NCBI RefSeq assembly: GCF_014202475.1
Contig: NZ_JACHGV010000004.1
Span: 434,001-498,000, forward strand
Source: Streptomyces paradoxus
Lineage (GTDB): Bacteria; Actinomycetota; Actinomycetes; Streptomycetales; Streptomycetaceae
Length of the DNA: 64,000 nucleotides
Direction of reading: 5' to 3'
The translations under genes were made by a program, and so were the position numbers. The notes below the pieces were generated by a model. It saw only the letters and a list, made by a program, of their open reading frames with translations. It did not search any database and had not been told where the DNA came from. Shown here piece by piece: positions 35,893 to 45,538 of the stretch. Each line of letters opens with the position of its first letter. The first letter of the stretch is position 1.

Positions 35893-36729
35893 TCAGAGTC
35901 GTACGGCCGCCCCCGTCACGCCGATGCCCGTGCCCGGATCCGCCGGTACCGTCACCGTGATCGTGCTCGGGCGGCCCATGTCCGTGCCCTGGTGGATCGT
36001 CAGGGTGGCCGGTACCGAGGTGAGTTCCAGTTCCCTGAGGTAGCCGCCGAACGCGGCCGCCGCCGCTCCCGTCGCCGGGTCCTCGGTCACGCCGCCGGGC
36101 GGGAACGGGTTGCGGGCGTGGAAGACGGCGGGGGATTCGCGCCAGACGAGGTCGACCGTGGTCCAGTCCCTGCGGGCCATGAGGGCGGTGAGCGCGGGCA
36201 TGTCGTAGTCCAGGTCCGCCAGCCGGTCCCGGGTCGCGGCGGCGATGACCGGGTGCCAGGCTCCGGCGAAGGCCACCCGGGGCGGCAGGGCCGGGTCCAG
36301 GTCCCCGGCGGACCAGCCGAGGATCGCCAGCAGTTCGGCGAGGTCGGCCTCATCGAGGGGGACCGTACGCGGGGCGACGCTCACCAGGGTCGCCACGAGG
36401 GTGCCGTCCGCCGTCCGGTCCGTGGTGACGGTGACCAGGCCCGCCGCGGTGCGCAGCAGCAGCCGTCCGGTGCCGTGCCGCTCCGCGTGGGCCACGGCCG
36501 TGGCGATCGTCGCGTGGCCGCAGAACGGCACCTCGGCGAGCGGGCTGAAGTAGCGGACGTTCAGGGAGCCGTCGCAGGCCTCCACCGCGAACGCCGTTTC
36601 CGAATAGCCCACTTCGGCCGCCGTCGCCAGCATCGCCGCGTCGTCGGCGCCGCTCGCGTCGAGCACCACCCCCGCGGGGTTGCCGCCCTCGGGATCCGTG
36701 CTGAACGCCACGTAGCGCAGTATCTCCAT
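35893..36729 (-). CDS. PhzF-family isomerase
   Basis: 278 residues of the diaminopimelate-epimerase-like fold. The N-terminus MEILRYVAFSTDPEGGNPAGVVLDA with the conserved Asn-Pro-Ala-Gly, AEVGYSETAFAVEA (conserved Glu near residue 45), PLAEVPFCGHATIATA and EDPATGAAAAAFGGYL near the C-terminus are the family signature. Phenazine PhzF isomerises a dihydro-hydroxyanthranilate, but most single-copy members have unknown substrates and no phz genes are present here. Confidence 0.92.
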   Translation of the reverse strand: MEILRYVAFSTDPEGGNPAGVVLDASGADDAAMLATAAEVGYSETAFAVEACDGSLNVRYFSPLAEVPFCGHATIATAVAHAERHGTGRLLLRTAAGLVTVTTDRTADGTLVATLVSVAPRTVPLDEADLAELLAILGWSAGDLDPALPPRVAFAGAWHPVIAAATRDRLADLDYDMPALTALMARRDWTTVDLVWRESPAVFHARNPFPPGGVTEDPATGAAAAAFGGYLRELELTSVPATLTIHQGTDMGRPSTITVTVPADPGTGIGVTGAAVRL

Positions 36730-36901
36730 GCCCAGACGGTAGCGCCCGGCCCCCGGTCACGCAGCGTGATTTGGCGGCTCCTTGTACGGGCCCTGGACGC
36801 GGGCTGTACGGCCCCTAACCGGTGAAACGCGAGGCTGGAGTCACTTCCACCGCAGAGAACGCGGAGGCAAGCCGACTCCCCTCGATCACACCGGAGATGT
36901 C

Positions 36902-37429
36902 ATGAACCGTCGCCCCGCCCGCCGGCGCATAGCCGTAGCCGCCATCGCCACCGCAGTCCTGGCCGCCGGCACCTTCGCCCTCGGTGCCGGGGTCGCCGGA
37001 GCCGACGCAGGGAACAAGGGCGGGAAGCACGCCAAGCCGGTGACCAAGACGCAGGTGCTCGGGCTGTTCGACCAGTGGAACGCCGCGCTGCAGACCGGTG
37101 ACCCGAAGAAGGTCGCCGACCTGTACGCGAAGGACGCCGTCCTGCTCCCGACGGTCTCCAACCAGGTCCGTACGGACAGAGCCGGGATCGTCGACTACTT
37201 CGAGCACTTCCTGCAGAACAAGCCGAAGGGTACGAAGATCGAGTCCGTCGTCAACGTCCTCGACCGCGACACCGTCATCGACACCGGGGTGTACGAGTTC
37301 GCGCTCACCGACCACGACACGGGCGAGAAGAGCACCGTCAAGGCCCGCTACACCTACGCCTACGAGAAGCAGCCGAACGGCAAGTGGCTGATCGTGAACC
37401 ACCACTCCTCGAAGATGCCGCAGGGCTGA
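36902..37429 (+). CDS. Secreted SgcJ/EcaC-like (SnoaL/NTF2 fold) protein
   Basis: 175 residues. A signal peptide (RRRIAVAAIATAVLAAGTFALGAGVAGADA, about 8-37) precedes an NTF2-like cone fold: VLGLFDQWNAALQTGDPKKVADLYAKDAVLLPT is the typical opening of SgcJ/EcaC and CaMKII-association-domain proteins, and the end has WLIVNHHSSKMP. It is probably exported. The ATG start follows CCGGAGATGTC. The ligand or partner is unknown. Its stop is 5 bases from the convergent sensor kinase stop. Confidence 0.85.
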   Translation: MNRRPARRRIAVAAIATAVLAAGTFALGAGVAGADAGNKGGKHAKPVTKTQVLGLFDQWNAALQTGDPKKVADLYAKDAVLLPTVSNQVRTDRAGIVDYFEHFLQNKPKGTKIESVVNVLDRDTVIDTGVYEFALTDHDTGEKSTVKARYTYAYEKQPNGKWLIVNHHSSKMPQG

Positions 37430-37434
37430 GCGGG

Positions 37435-38793
37435 TCAGCCACCGCCGCGGTGGGACGCCCGCAGCGTGATCGTCACGCACAGGCCGCCGCTCGGAGCGTC
37501 CGTCAGCGCCACGGTCCCGCCGTCGTCCGTCGCCAGCTGCCTGACGACGGCGAGACCGAGGCCGGAGCCGGACTTCCCGGTCAGGCCCTGGCCGCGCCAG
37601 AAGCGGTCGAAGGCACGGGACTTCTCGGCATCCGACATGCCGGGCCCCTCGTCCAGGACCGACACCCCCACCACGTCGCCCCGGGGCTCCACCCGCACGG
37701 TGATCGTCCCGCCGTCGGGCGAGACCTCCAGGGCGTTGGAGAGCACGTTGTCCAGCATCTGGTCCAGATGACCGGGGCTGGCCAGCACAGACGGCCGGCC
37801 GTCGGTACTCCCCCTGAGCGCGATGGTGACTCCGCGCTCGTCGGCGGCCGGCCTCCACACGGCGAGCCGCTCCCGCACGATGTCCATCAGCGGGAGCGGC
37901 TCGGCCGCCGTCACCTTCGCCTCGGCCCGGGCCAGCACCAGCAGTCCGCTGACCAGCCGGCTCATCCGGACGACCTCCGCCGTGGCCTGCTCCACGTCCT
38001 CCCGGACGAACTCGTCGTCGACGCCGTCCGCGATGTTGTCCAGGGACAGCCGCAACGCCGTGAGCGGCGTGCGCAGTTGGTGGGAGGCGTCCGCGACGAA
38101 GATGCGCTGGGCCGCGATCAGGGTGTCCAGCCGTTCGGCGCCCTGGTTGAGGGTGCGCGCCAGGGTCTGGGTCTCGGGCGGGCCCGTCACGGGGGAGCGG
38201 GCCGTCAGATCGCCGTCGCTGAACTTGCTGGCCATGTCGTTGAGCTGGCGCAGCGGCCGGGTGAGGCGCCGGGCCACCGCGACGCCGAGCAGCGCGGCCA
38301 CCCCGAGGACGAGCACGGCGAGGACCGCCCGGAAGCCCCAGATCTGCCACAGCCGGCCGGTCATCTCGTCGGTCGAGTACAGGATGCGCACGGCGCCGAC
38401 GACCCGGTCCGTGCCGGCCGCGCGGGCCGGCACCGTGATCTCCAGTTCGGGGCCCCAGATGAAGGAGGAGCCCCAGTCGGTCGTGGACCCGCCCTCCTCC
38501 AGGGCCTTGGCCAGGGCCGCGTCCGCCGTCGGCCGCGGCAGGTCCGCCGGGCAGCTCGCGGTGCGGGTCACCTGGATCTCGTCGTCGTAGGCCTTGGCCA
38601 TCTCCTCCAGCGCCCGGCAGGAGGCGGCCCGGCCGTCGCCCAGGAGCAGGGCCATGGCGTCGGCCTCGCGCAGGACCGACGACCTGGTGTCGTCCCGCAG
38701 CTGGTCCGTGAGCGTGAACGCCACCGGCACGGTGAACAGCGCGATGGCGACCGCGACGAGCAGGACGTAGCTGCGGACGAGCTGGCGGATCAT
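37435..38793 (-). CDS. Sensor histidine kinase, HAMP/HisKA (EnvZ-like) type
   Basis: 452 residues: helix 1 (SYVLLVAVAIALFTVPVAFTL), an extracytoplasmic domain (about 30-155), helix 2 (AVLAVLVLGVAALLGVAVA), a HAMP segment (RPLRQLNDMASKFSDGDL), HisKA with VADASHQLRTPLTALR (phospho-acceptor His238), and an ATPase with N-box NVLSNALEVSPDGG and G-box SGSGLGLAVVRQLA. The ATG overlaps the upstream regulator stop by 4 bases, so it is the second gene of a regulator-kinase operon. The signal is unknown. Confidence 0.93.
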   Translation of the reverse strand: MIRQLVRSYVLLVAVAIALFTVPVAFTLTDQLRDDTRSSVLREADAMALLLGDGRAASCRALEEMAKAYDDEIQVTRTASCPADLPRPTADAALAKALEEGGSTTDWGSSFIWGPELEITVPARAAGTDRVVGAVRILYSTDEMTGRLWQIWGFRAVLAVLVLGVAALLGVAVARRLTRPLRQLNDMASKFSDGDLTARSPVTGPPETQTLARTLNQGAERLDTLIAAQRIFVADASHQLRTPLTALRLSLDNIADGVDDEFVREDVEQATAEVVRMSRLVSGLLVLARAEAKVTAAEPLPLMDIVRERLAVWRPAADERGVTIALRGSTDGRPSVLASPGHLDQMLDNVLSNALEVSPDGGTITVRVEPRGDVVGVSVLDEGPGMSDAEKSRAFDRFWRGQGLTGKSGSGLGLAVVRQLATDDGGTVALTDAPSGGLCVTITLRASHRGGG

Positions 38794-39494
38794 GAGGCGG
38801 TGCCGTCCCCGCCCGCGTCCTTCGTGATCTCCAGCCGGAAGCCGACCCCGCGCACCGCCTCGATGGTGATCGCCCCCGCGAGCTTGCGCCGCAGCGCCGC
38901 CACGTGCACGTCCAGCGTCTTCGTCGGGCCGAACCAGTTCGCGTCCCAGACCGCTTCCATGATCTGCTCGCGCGACATCAGCGCCCCGGGCTCCTCGGTG
39001 AGGAAGGCCAGCAGGTCGTACTCCTTGGGCGCGAGGGCGACCTCCTCGCCGTCCAGGCGCACCCGGGCCGCCTTGCGGTCGATCGTCAGGCGGGTGCCGT
39101 AGCGGTCGGGGCCCGCGCCGGGCGTCCCCGCGGGGGTGCGGGGCCGGGTGCGGCGCATGACGGCCCTTATCCGCGCGATGACCTCCCGGACGCCGAACGG
39201 CTTGGAGACGTAGTCGTCCGCGCCGAGCTCCAGGCCGACCACCCGGTCCGTCTCGTCGCTGCGGGCGCTGATCACGATGATCGGGAGGTCGCCGCGCTCG
39301 CGCAGCGCCTTGCAGACGTCGAGGCCGTCGGTGTCGGGCAGGCCGAGATCGAGCAGGACGACGTCGTAGGGGCCCTCGTGCCGGAGGGCCGCCTCGCCCG
39401 TGGTCACCCACTCGACCTCGAAGCCGTAGCGCCTGAGGCCGCGGCGCAGGGACTCGGCGACCGGTTCATCGTCTTCCACCAGGAGTACGCGCAC
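38790..39494 (-). CDS. Response regulator, OmpR/PhoB family
   Basis: 234 residues: a receiver with VEDDEPV pocket, phospho-acceptor Asp49 in VVLLDLGLPDTDG and the KPFG lysine, then a winged-helix OmpR-type DNA-binding domain (EYDLLAFLTEEPGALMSREQIM, then WFGPTKTLDVHVAALRRKL). It is the first gene of the two-gene operon. Its promoter lies in the 234-base gap shared divergently with the aspartokinase gene. Confidence 0.94.
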   Translation of the reverse strand: MRVLLVEDDEPVAESLRRGLRRYGFEVEWVTTGEAALRHEGPYDVVLLDLGLPDTDGLDVCKALRERGDLPIIVISARSDETDRVVGLELGADDYVSKPFGVREVIARIRAVMRRTRPRTPAGTPGAGPDRYGTRLTIDRKAARVRLDGEEVALAPKEYDLLAFLTEEPGALMSREQIMEAVWDANWFGPTKTLDVHVAALRRKLAGAITIEAVRGVGFRLEITKDAGGDGTAS

Positions 39495-39728
39495 AGCCGA
39501 ACCCTAGTGCTTGAAAGTTGTGTGACCGGGACCGCGGCTCGTGCGATTGTGACGCCGGGCACTTTCCCGAGTGGCGTGTGCCCAGATGGGCATGAGCGAC
39601 TCTGGACGGGCGGGCCGAGATCTCACCATGCGATATCGCGGAAGGGATTTTCGGACGCTCGTTAGACTGAGCCGACCGCGGTACGAATGCGTATGAGCGG
39701 ATAGAGACGGATTGAGCGAGGAGCGCAC

Positions 39729-41017
<1,289 letters not shown>

Positions 41018-41018
<1 letters not shown>

Positions 41019-42103
41019 TGGCCGACCTCCGACAGGACGCCCGGACCGTACGGTCCGGGCGTCCGACGCTTGCCGTGGTGGGTGCGACCGGTGCCGTCGG
41101 CACGGTCATGCTCCGGATCCTCTCCCAGCGGGCCGACGTCTGGGGCGAGATCCGGCTGATCGCCTCCCCGCGCTCGGCCGGCCGCAAGCTGACCGTGCGC
41201 GGCGAGGAGACCGAGGTCCTCCCGCTCACCGAGGAGACCTTCGACGGGGTCGACGTCGCCATGTTCGACGTCCCCGACGAGGTCGCCGAGCGGTGGGCGC
41301 CCCTCGCCGCCGCCAAGGGCGCGGTGGTGGTCGACAACTCGGGCGTCTTCCGGATGGACCCGGACGTGCCGCTCGTCGTGCCCGAGGTCAACCCGCACGC
41401 CGTGCGGATGCGCCCACGCGGGATCATCGCCAACCCCAGCTGCACGACGCTCTCCATGATCGTGGCCCTGGGCGCGCTGCACGCCGAGTTCGGCCTGCGC
41501 GAGCTGGTCGCCTCCTCGTACCAGGCCGTCAGCGGTGCCGGGCGCGACGGTGTGCAGACCCTGCGCCGGCAGCTCTCCCTGGTCGCCGGCACGGAGCTGG
41601 GCACCAACCCCGGCGACGTACGGCGGGCCGTCGGGGACCACACCGGGCCGTTCCCGGAGCCGGTCGCCCTGAACGTCGTGCCGTGGACCGGTACGGCGTG
41701 CGAGGACGGCTGGTCGTCGGAGGAGCTGAAGGTGCGGGACGAGTCCCGCAAGATCCTCGGCCTGCCCGGCCTTCCCGTGGCCGTCACCTGTGTCCGGGTG
41801 CCGGTGATCACCACGCACTCCCTGACCGTGCACGCCCGCTTCGAGGGCGAGGTCACCGTCGACAAGGCCCGCGAGATCCTCGCCACGGCGCCCGGTGTCG
41901 TACTGTTCGACAACCCGGCCGCGGGGGAGTTCCCGACGCCGGCCGACGTGGTCGGCACCGACCCGACCTGGGTCGGGCGGGTCCGGCGGGCGCTGGACGA
42001 CCCCACGGCGCTCGAACTGTTCGTGTGCGGGGACAATCTGCGCAAGGGGTCCGCGCTCAACACCGCGCAGATTGCCGAGCTGGTCGCGGCCGAGCTGCCC
42101 TGA
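41018..42103 (+). CDS. asd: Aspartate-semialdehyde dehydrogenase
   Basis: Reduces aspartyl phosphate from aspartokinase to aspartate semialdehyde with NADPH. 361 residues. PTLAVVGATGAVGTVMLRIL is the dinucleotide site, IIANPSCTTLSMIVALG carries the active Cys142, and SSYQAVSGAGRDGV and the C-terminal CVRVPVITTHSLTV are standard. The ATG overlaps the ask stop, so the pair is one operon. A stable hairpin about 150 bases downstream is the likely terminator. Confidence 0.95.
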
Positions 42104-42524
42104 CGGGTCATCGATCCGTTTTCGAGAAGTTTCGCCGCGGCAAAATGCCCGGGCCGATGTCATAGGCGGTTTGTAGGATCTCTGCACGACATGTGAGCCG
42201 GTCGATGGTCCGGACCACTTGTCCATGGCGCTTCGGCATCAGAGGATTTACCTCCCCGTCCTCCGCAACCGTGCGGAGGGCGGGGAGCGTCTTTGCGGTC
42301 GCCCTTCGGCCGTGGAAGCGCTTTATCAGGCGTGGGGACGCCTGGAACCGGGCGTGGGGACGTCCGTTTACATTTGGACATAGGGGAAGAGCGGGACGCA
42401 TGAGGGCATTTGATGCACCATCGGTTGTGCTGCCTGACGCGGGTAGACCGTCCACGACGACGGTCGGCGTGAAAGTGATGCCCGGCACGTACAACCCTGA
42501 CAGGGGTCAGCGTGTCCAACAGGC
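42104..42524. other. 421-base gap between asd and the sigma factor gene
   Basis: No established gene. It contains, in order: an AT-richer stretch (42115-42180) with CATAGGCGGTTTGTAGGAT, a strong terminator hairpin (42252-42287), a CGTTTACATTTGGACATAGG stretch near 42365 that may be promoter DNA, and the first two thirds of a short open frame starting at 42400 (listed separately). It probably holds the promoter of the sigma factor operon. Confidence 0.6.
42252..42287 (+). terminator. Strong hairpin terminator of the ask-asd operon
   Basis: CTCCCCG-T-CCTCCGCA, loop ACCG, TGCGGAGG-G-CGGGGAG: 15 Watson-Crick pairs plus one T-G wobble, tetraloop, followed by CGTCTTTG. The symmetric stem could also stop antisense transcription. 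Confidence 0.8.
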
Positions 42525-42633
42525 GTGGCAGAGGTACTCGACTTCAGCGCGGCACGCGGCACGGTCCTTCGACCGCCCCGTCCGGCGGCTCTACGACCCC
42601 GCATGGCCGGTACGCCCGGTGGCATGCCGGTGA
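42400..42633 (+). CDS. Candidate 77-aa leader ORF overlapping the sigma factor start
   Basis: ATG at 42400 after GGGGAAGAGCGGGACGC. The frame reads MRAFDAPSVVLPDAGRPSTT, with YNPDRGQRVQQAWQRYS in the middle, and runs past the sigma factor start (42525) in another frame to 42633. No domain is recognised and the Arg/Pro-rich second half looks like out-of-frame sigma-gene sequence. It may be a coupling leader peptide or chance. Confidence 0.3.
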   Translation: MRAFDAPSVVLPDAGRPSTTTVGVKVMPGTYNPDRGQRVQQAWQRYSTSARHAARSFDRPVRRLYDPAWPVRPVACR

Positions 42634-43199
42634 TCGCGCCCGTGCCCGCAGCGCGGCCGGCCCGCATACCCAACCAGCGTGACGGCGCAGAGGACGGCGT
42701 CGCCGCCGGGACCTCCGTCGACCACCTCACGGAGACCTACCGCGCGCACTACCGCTCGCTGCTGGGTCTCGCCGCCCTCCTCCTCGACGACACCGCCTCC
42801 TGCGAGGACGTCGTCCAGGAGGCGTTCATCCGTGTCCACTCCGCCCGCAAGCGGGTCCGCGACCCGGAGAAGACCCTGGCGTACCTGCGCCAGACCGTCG
42901 TCAACCTCTCGCGCTCCGCGCTGCGCCGCCGCATACTCGGCCTGAAGCTGCTGTCGAAGCCGATGCCCGACATGGCCAGCGCCGAGGAAGGCGCCTACGA
43001 CCAGCTGGAGCGCGACTCCCTCATCAAGGCGATGAAGGGGCTGCAGCGCCGCCAGCGCGAGGTGCTGGTGCTGCGCTACTTCGCGGACATGACCGAGGCG
43101 CAGGTCGCCGAGGCCCTCGGCATATCGCTGGGCTCGGTCAAGGCGTACGGCTCGCGCGGCATCGCGGCGCTCCGGCTGGCCATGGAGGCGCCGGCATGA
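42525..43199 (+). CDS. ECF RNA polymerase sigma factor, SigE family
   Basis: 224 residues from GTG 42525. The first 60 are Pro/Ala-rich and may be over-extended (an in-frame ATG is at 42603). Region 2 is LTETYRAHYRSLLGLAALLLDDTASCEDVVQEAFIRVH and region 4 is LQRRQREVLVLRYFADMTEAQVAEALGISLGSVKAYGSRG. There is no clear ribosome site at 42525. The next gene overlaps its end by 4 bases and encodes a one-TM protein with a cytoplasmic N-terminus, as expected for a sigma/anti-sigma pair. The target promoters are unknown. Confidence 0.88.
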   Translation: MAEVLDFSAARGTVLRPPRPAALRPRMAGTPGGMPVIAPVPAARPARIPNQRDGAEDGVAAGTSVDHLTETYRAHYRSLLGLAALLLDDTASCEDVVQEAFIRVHSARKRVRDPEKTLAYLRQTVVNLSRSALRRRILGLKLLSKPMPDMASAEEGAYDQLERDSLIKAMKGLQRRQREVLVLRYFADMTEAQVAEALGISLGSVKAYGSRGIAALRLAMEAPA

Positions 43200-44368
43200 G
43201 TGACCGCAACGGCGCGGGCGGCAACGGGCGCGAAGGCCCCGAGCCCGCCGAGCGCCCCGACGAGTGGCAGGCGCCGACAAGGCGGCACGGGCAAGATCCG
43301 AAGCAATCGCACGCTGGGAACGGAACTGTGAACCACGGCCCCGACGACCAGAGCCCGGACGGGCTCGACTCGGACGAGCTGGACCTGCGCACGATGCTGC
43401 ACCAGGTGGTGCAGGAGGTGGAGCCGCGCGACGGCACCCTGGAGTACCTGCGCAAGGCGGTGCCCCAGCGGCGGACCCGCAAGCGGCAGGCCGTCGTCGG
43501 CATGGCCGCCGCCGCGCTCTTCATCGGCACCGCCATCCCCGCCCTGGTGCACGTCTCCAACGCCACCGGCTCCGACGCCAACCCGTCCGCCATCGGCCAC
43601 GCCTCCGAGACGCAAGGCGGCTCGGGCGGGGGGAAGGGCCCGGACGGCGGCGAGAGCACCGCGGGCGGCTCCTCCGGCAAGACCGAGGGCAAGGAGAAGG
43701 GCGACAAGAAGGAGAAGGACAAGGGCAAGGGATCCGGCGCCTCCACCGGCGCGTCCCAGGGCGGTACCGGCCCTTCCTCCACCGCCGCCGCCGGCATCCA
43801 GGCGTGCACCGCCGCCCAGCTCGGCCCCGCCTCCGGAAGCGCCGGCGCCCCCGACTCCACGGGCGCTGTCTCCGGCTCCTTCCGTGTCGTCAACGTCTCC
43901 GGCGCGGCCTGTACGGTCACCGGCCCCGGCTCGGTGAGCGCGCTGCCGCAGGGCGCCGCCGACATGAGCAAGGTCAGTTCGGCCCGGCACATCGCGGGCG
44001 ACGCGGCGTCCGGTCTGCTGCCCGACCCGTCCCTGGAGGCCGCCCAGCTGGTGCTCCAGCCAGGCATCGGCTACGACGTGAAGTTCGCCTGGGTCCCCTC
44101 CGAGACCTGCCCCACTCCCGGCGGCAGCGTCGGCGGTCCCGACCCCAGCCCCGACCCCACCCCCTCGGAGGACCCGGCGACCACGGCCGGCACCTCCACC
44201 GGCGGCGACACGGGCGCGGCCCCGCAGCTGGCCAGGGAGGACGGCACGGTCGACGGCAGCGTGGCGGTGACGTACACCCCGGGCACGGGCTCGGGCGCCA
44301 CCTCGGTGACGGTGTCCAACGCGTGCGCGGGCACCGTGTACTGGACGGGCGTGCTGGCGGGGGCGTAG
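43196..44368 (+). CDS. Membrane protein co-encoded with the sigma factor (possible anti-sigma or sensor)
   Basis: 390 residues. The cytoplasmic part (about 1-100) contains LDLRTMLHQVVQEVEPRDGTLEYLRKAVPQRR, a helical segment often seen in such partners, followed by one helix (VVGMAAAALFIGTAIPALVHV, about 101-121). A long Gly/Ser/Lys low-complexity stalk precedes an outer beta domain (ACTAAQLGPAS, GSFRVVNVSGAACTVTGPGSV, SVAVTYTPGTGS) that resembles DUF4232-like secreted domains. No ZAS zinc motif is seen, so anti-sigma activity is only inferred from the 4-base overlap with the sigma gene. Confidence 0.7.
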   Translation: MSDRNGAGGNGREGPEPAERPDEWQAPTRRHGQDPKQSHAGNGTVNHGPDDQSPDGLDSDELDLRTMLHQVVQEVEPRDGTLEYLRKAVPQRRTRKRQAVVGMAAAALFIGTAIPALVHVSNATGSDANPSAIGHASETQGGSGGGKGPDGGESTAGGSSGKTEGKEKGDKKEKDKGKGSGASTGASQGGTGPSSTAAAGIQACTAAQLGPASGSAGAPDSTGAVSGSFRVVNVSGAACTVTGPGSVSALPQGAADMSKVSSARHIAGDAASGLLPDPSLEAAQLVLQPGIGYDVKFAWVPSETCPTPGGSVGGPDPSPDPTPSEDPATTAGTSTGGDTGAAPQLAREDGTVDGSVAVTYTPGTGSGATSVTVSNACAGTVYWTGVLAGA

Positions 44369-44454
44369 CCGGTCACGGTGTATCGGAGGGGCGTGCCGAC
44401 GGGGGCGTGGGCGCGGGCACGGTGTACTGGACGGGCGGTGCCGGCGGGGGCGTA
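44325..44454 (+). repeat. Three degenerate 43-bp tandem repeats at the 3' end of the sigma-partner gene
   Basis: Units start at about 44325, 44368 and 44411. The first and third share GCGCGGGCAC(C/G)GTGTACTGG and ACGGGC, ending GGCGGGGGCGTA; the middle one is more diverged. The first unit encodes the last residues and stop of the preceding gene (AGTVYWTGVLAGA), and the other two are downstream of the stop. Confidence 0.75.
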
Positions 44455-44513
44455 CGAAGGGGAGCAGTCTCGCCCGGGCTGCGGACCCACCCTGGCCCCG
44501 GCGAAGACGCCCC

Positions 44514-45308
44514 TCACTTCACGGCGGCGTCCACGGCGACCGGCTCCTCGTCCGTCACCAGCCCCAGCTCCGCGTCCCGCACGGACTCCACCTCACGCCG
44601 CAGCAGCCGGAACCACATGAAGATCACGAACCCCACGAAGGCGAACCACTCGGCGGTGTAGCCCAGGTTCTGGAACGCCTTCAGGTCCAGCCCCGAGTCC
44701 GGCGGCGCGGCGGCCGGCACCGCCTTCATCCCCGCGTCACCCTTCGACAGCGTGACCCACGCGTCGTACACGTCGTAGGGCACCAGGTTCACCAAGGACG
44801 CCGCGCTGATCGCCGCCGTCTGCCCGGCGGGCAGTCCGCCCTGCGCACTGACCCCGTTGTCCCCGGGGGTCTCCGACGCCTGGAGCGCCCCGGTGACGGT
44901 GACCTCGCCGGCAGGCGGTGCGGGAACCCGTGCGGTTCCCGCGGCCCCGGGCAGCCAGCCCCGCACCACCGGCAGCGCCTCGCCCGAGCCGGTTCGCAGG
45001 AGGGTCAGCACGTAGAAGCCCTGCTTGCCGTCGAGCTCCCGCCCGGGCACCAGCAGCTGCTTGCCGTACCGCCCGCTCGCGGTGACCAGCTTCCCGGACG
45101 TGGCCTTGGTCACCGGCAGCATGTCCTTGAGGGGCCGGGGCGCCTCGCGTCCGGCCTCGGCGACCTGCTCGGTCGCGGTGTGATGGTCCTGCACGCGGTC
45201 CTCGAACCGGCCCAGCTGCCAGGACCCCATGAAGATGCAGAAGGGGATGGACAACAGCACGAAGACGTTGATCCCCCACCATCGGGGCGTCAGCAGAAAC
45301 CGGTACAC
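44514..45308 (-). CDS. SURF1 family protein
   Basis: 264 residues with the SURF1 layout: an N-terminal helix (WWGINVFVLLSIPFCIFMG followed by SWQLGRFEDR), a central outer domain with LVPGRELDGKQGFYVLTLLRTGSG and LPVVRGWLPG, and a C-terminal helix (LGYTAEWFAFVGFVIFMWFRLL). SURF1 helps assemble heme-copper cytochrome oxidase, probably by handling heme a. The oxidase genes are elsewhere. It is divergent from the S9 peptidase gene. Confidence 0.93.
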   Translation of the reverse strand: MYRFLLTPRWWGINVFVLLSIPFCIFMGSWQLGRFEDRVQDHHTATEQVAEAGREAPRPLKDMLPVTKATSGKLVTASGRYGKQLLVPGRELDGKQGFYVLTLLRTGSGEALPVVRGWLPGAAGTARVPAPPAGEVTVTGALQASETPGDNGVSAQGGLPAGQTAAISAASLVNLVPYDVYDAWVTLSKGDAGMKAVPAAAPPDSGLDLKAFQNLGYTAEWFAFVGFVIFMWFRLLRREVESVRDAELGLVTDEEPVAVDAAVK

Positions 45309-45538
45309 ACCCCCACGGTACGGGGCTGTCGGGCACGCCCTGCCCGCGGGGTCGGCAACGGAGAGGGCCCGTCGGGGAGGCCGGCGGAGAAGAGAGCGGT
45401 TGCCGACCCGCCAGGCCTCGGCGAGCCCGACGTCGGGCCGCGGGGCCCGACCGGCTCGGAAGGGGGAACCGGTGGAGGTTGTCCACAGGCTGGGGACCTC
45501 GCCAGCGCATTGTCGGCCCGGGCGGGCAGTATGGGGCC

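Noticed and set aside
42193..42399. Extension of the 42400 leader frame to an earlier start at 42193
   Set aside because: It would cross the strong terminator hairpin at 42252-42287 and has no ribosome site.
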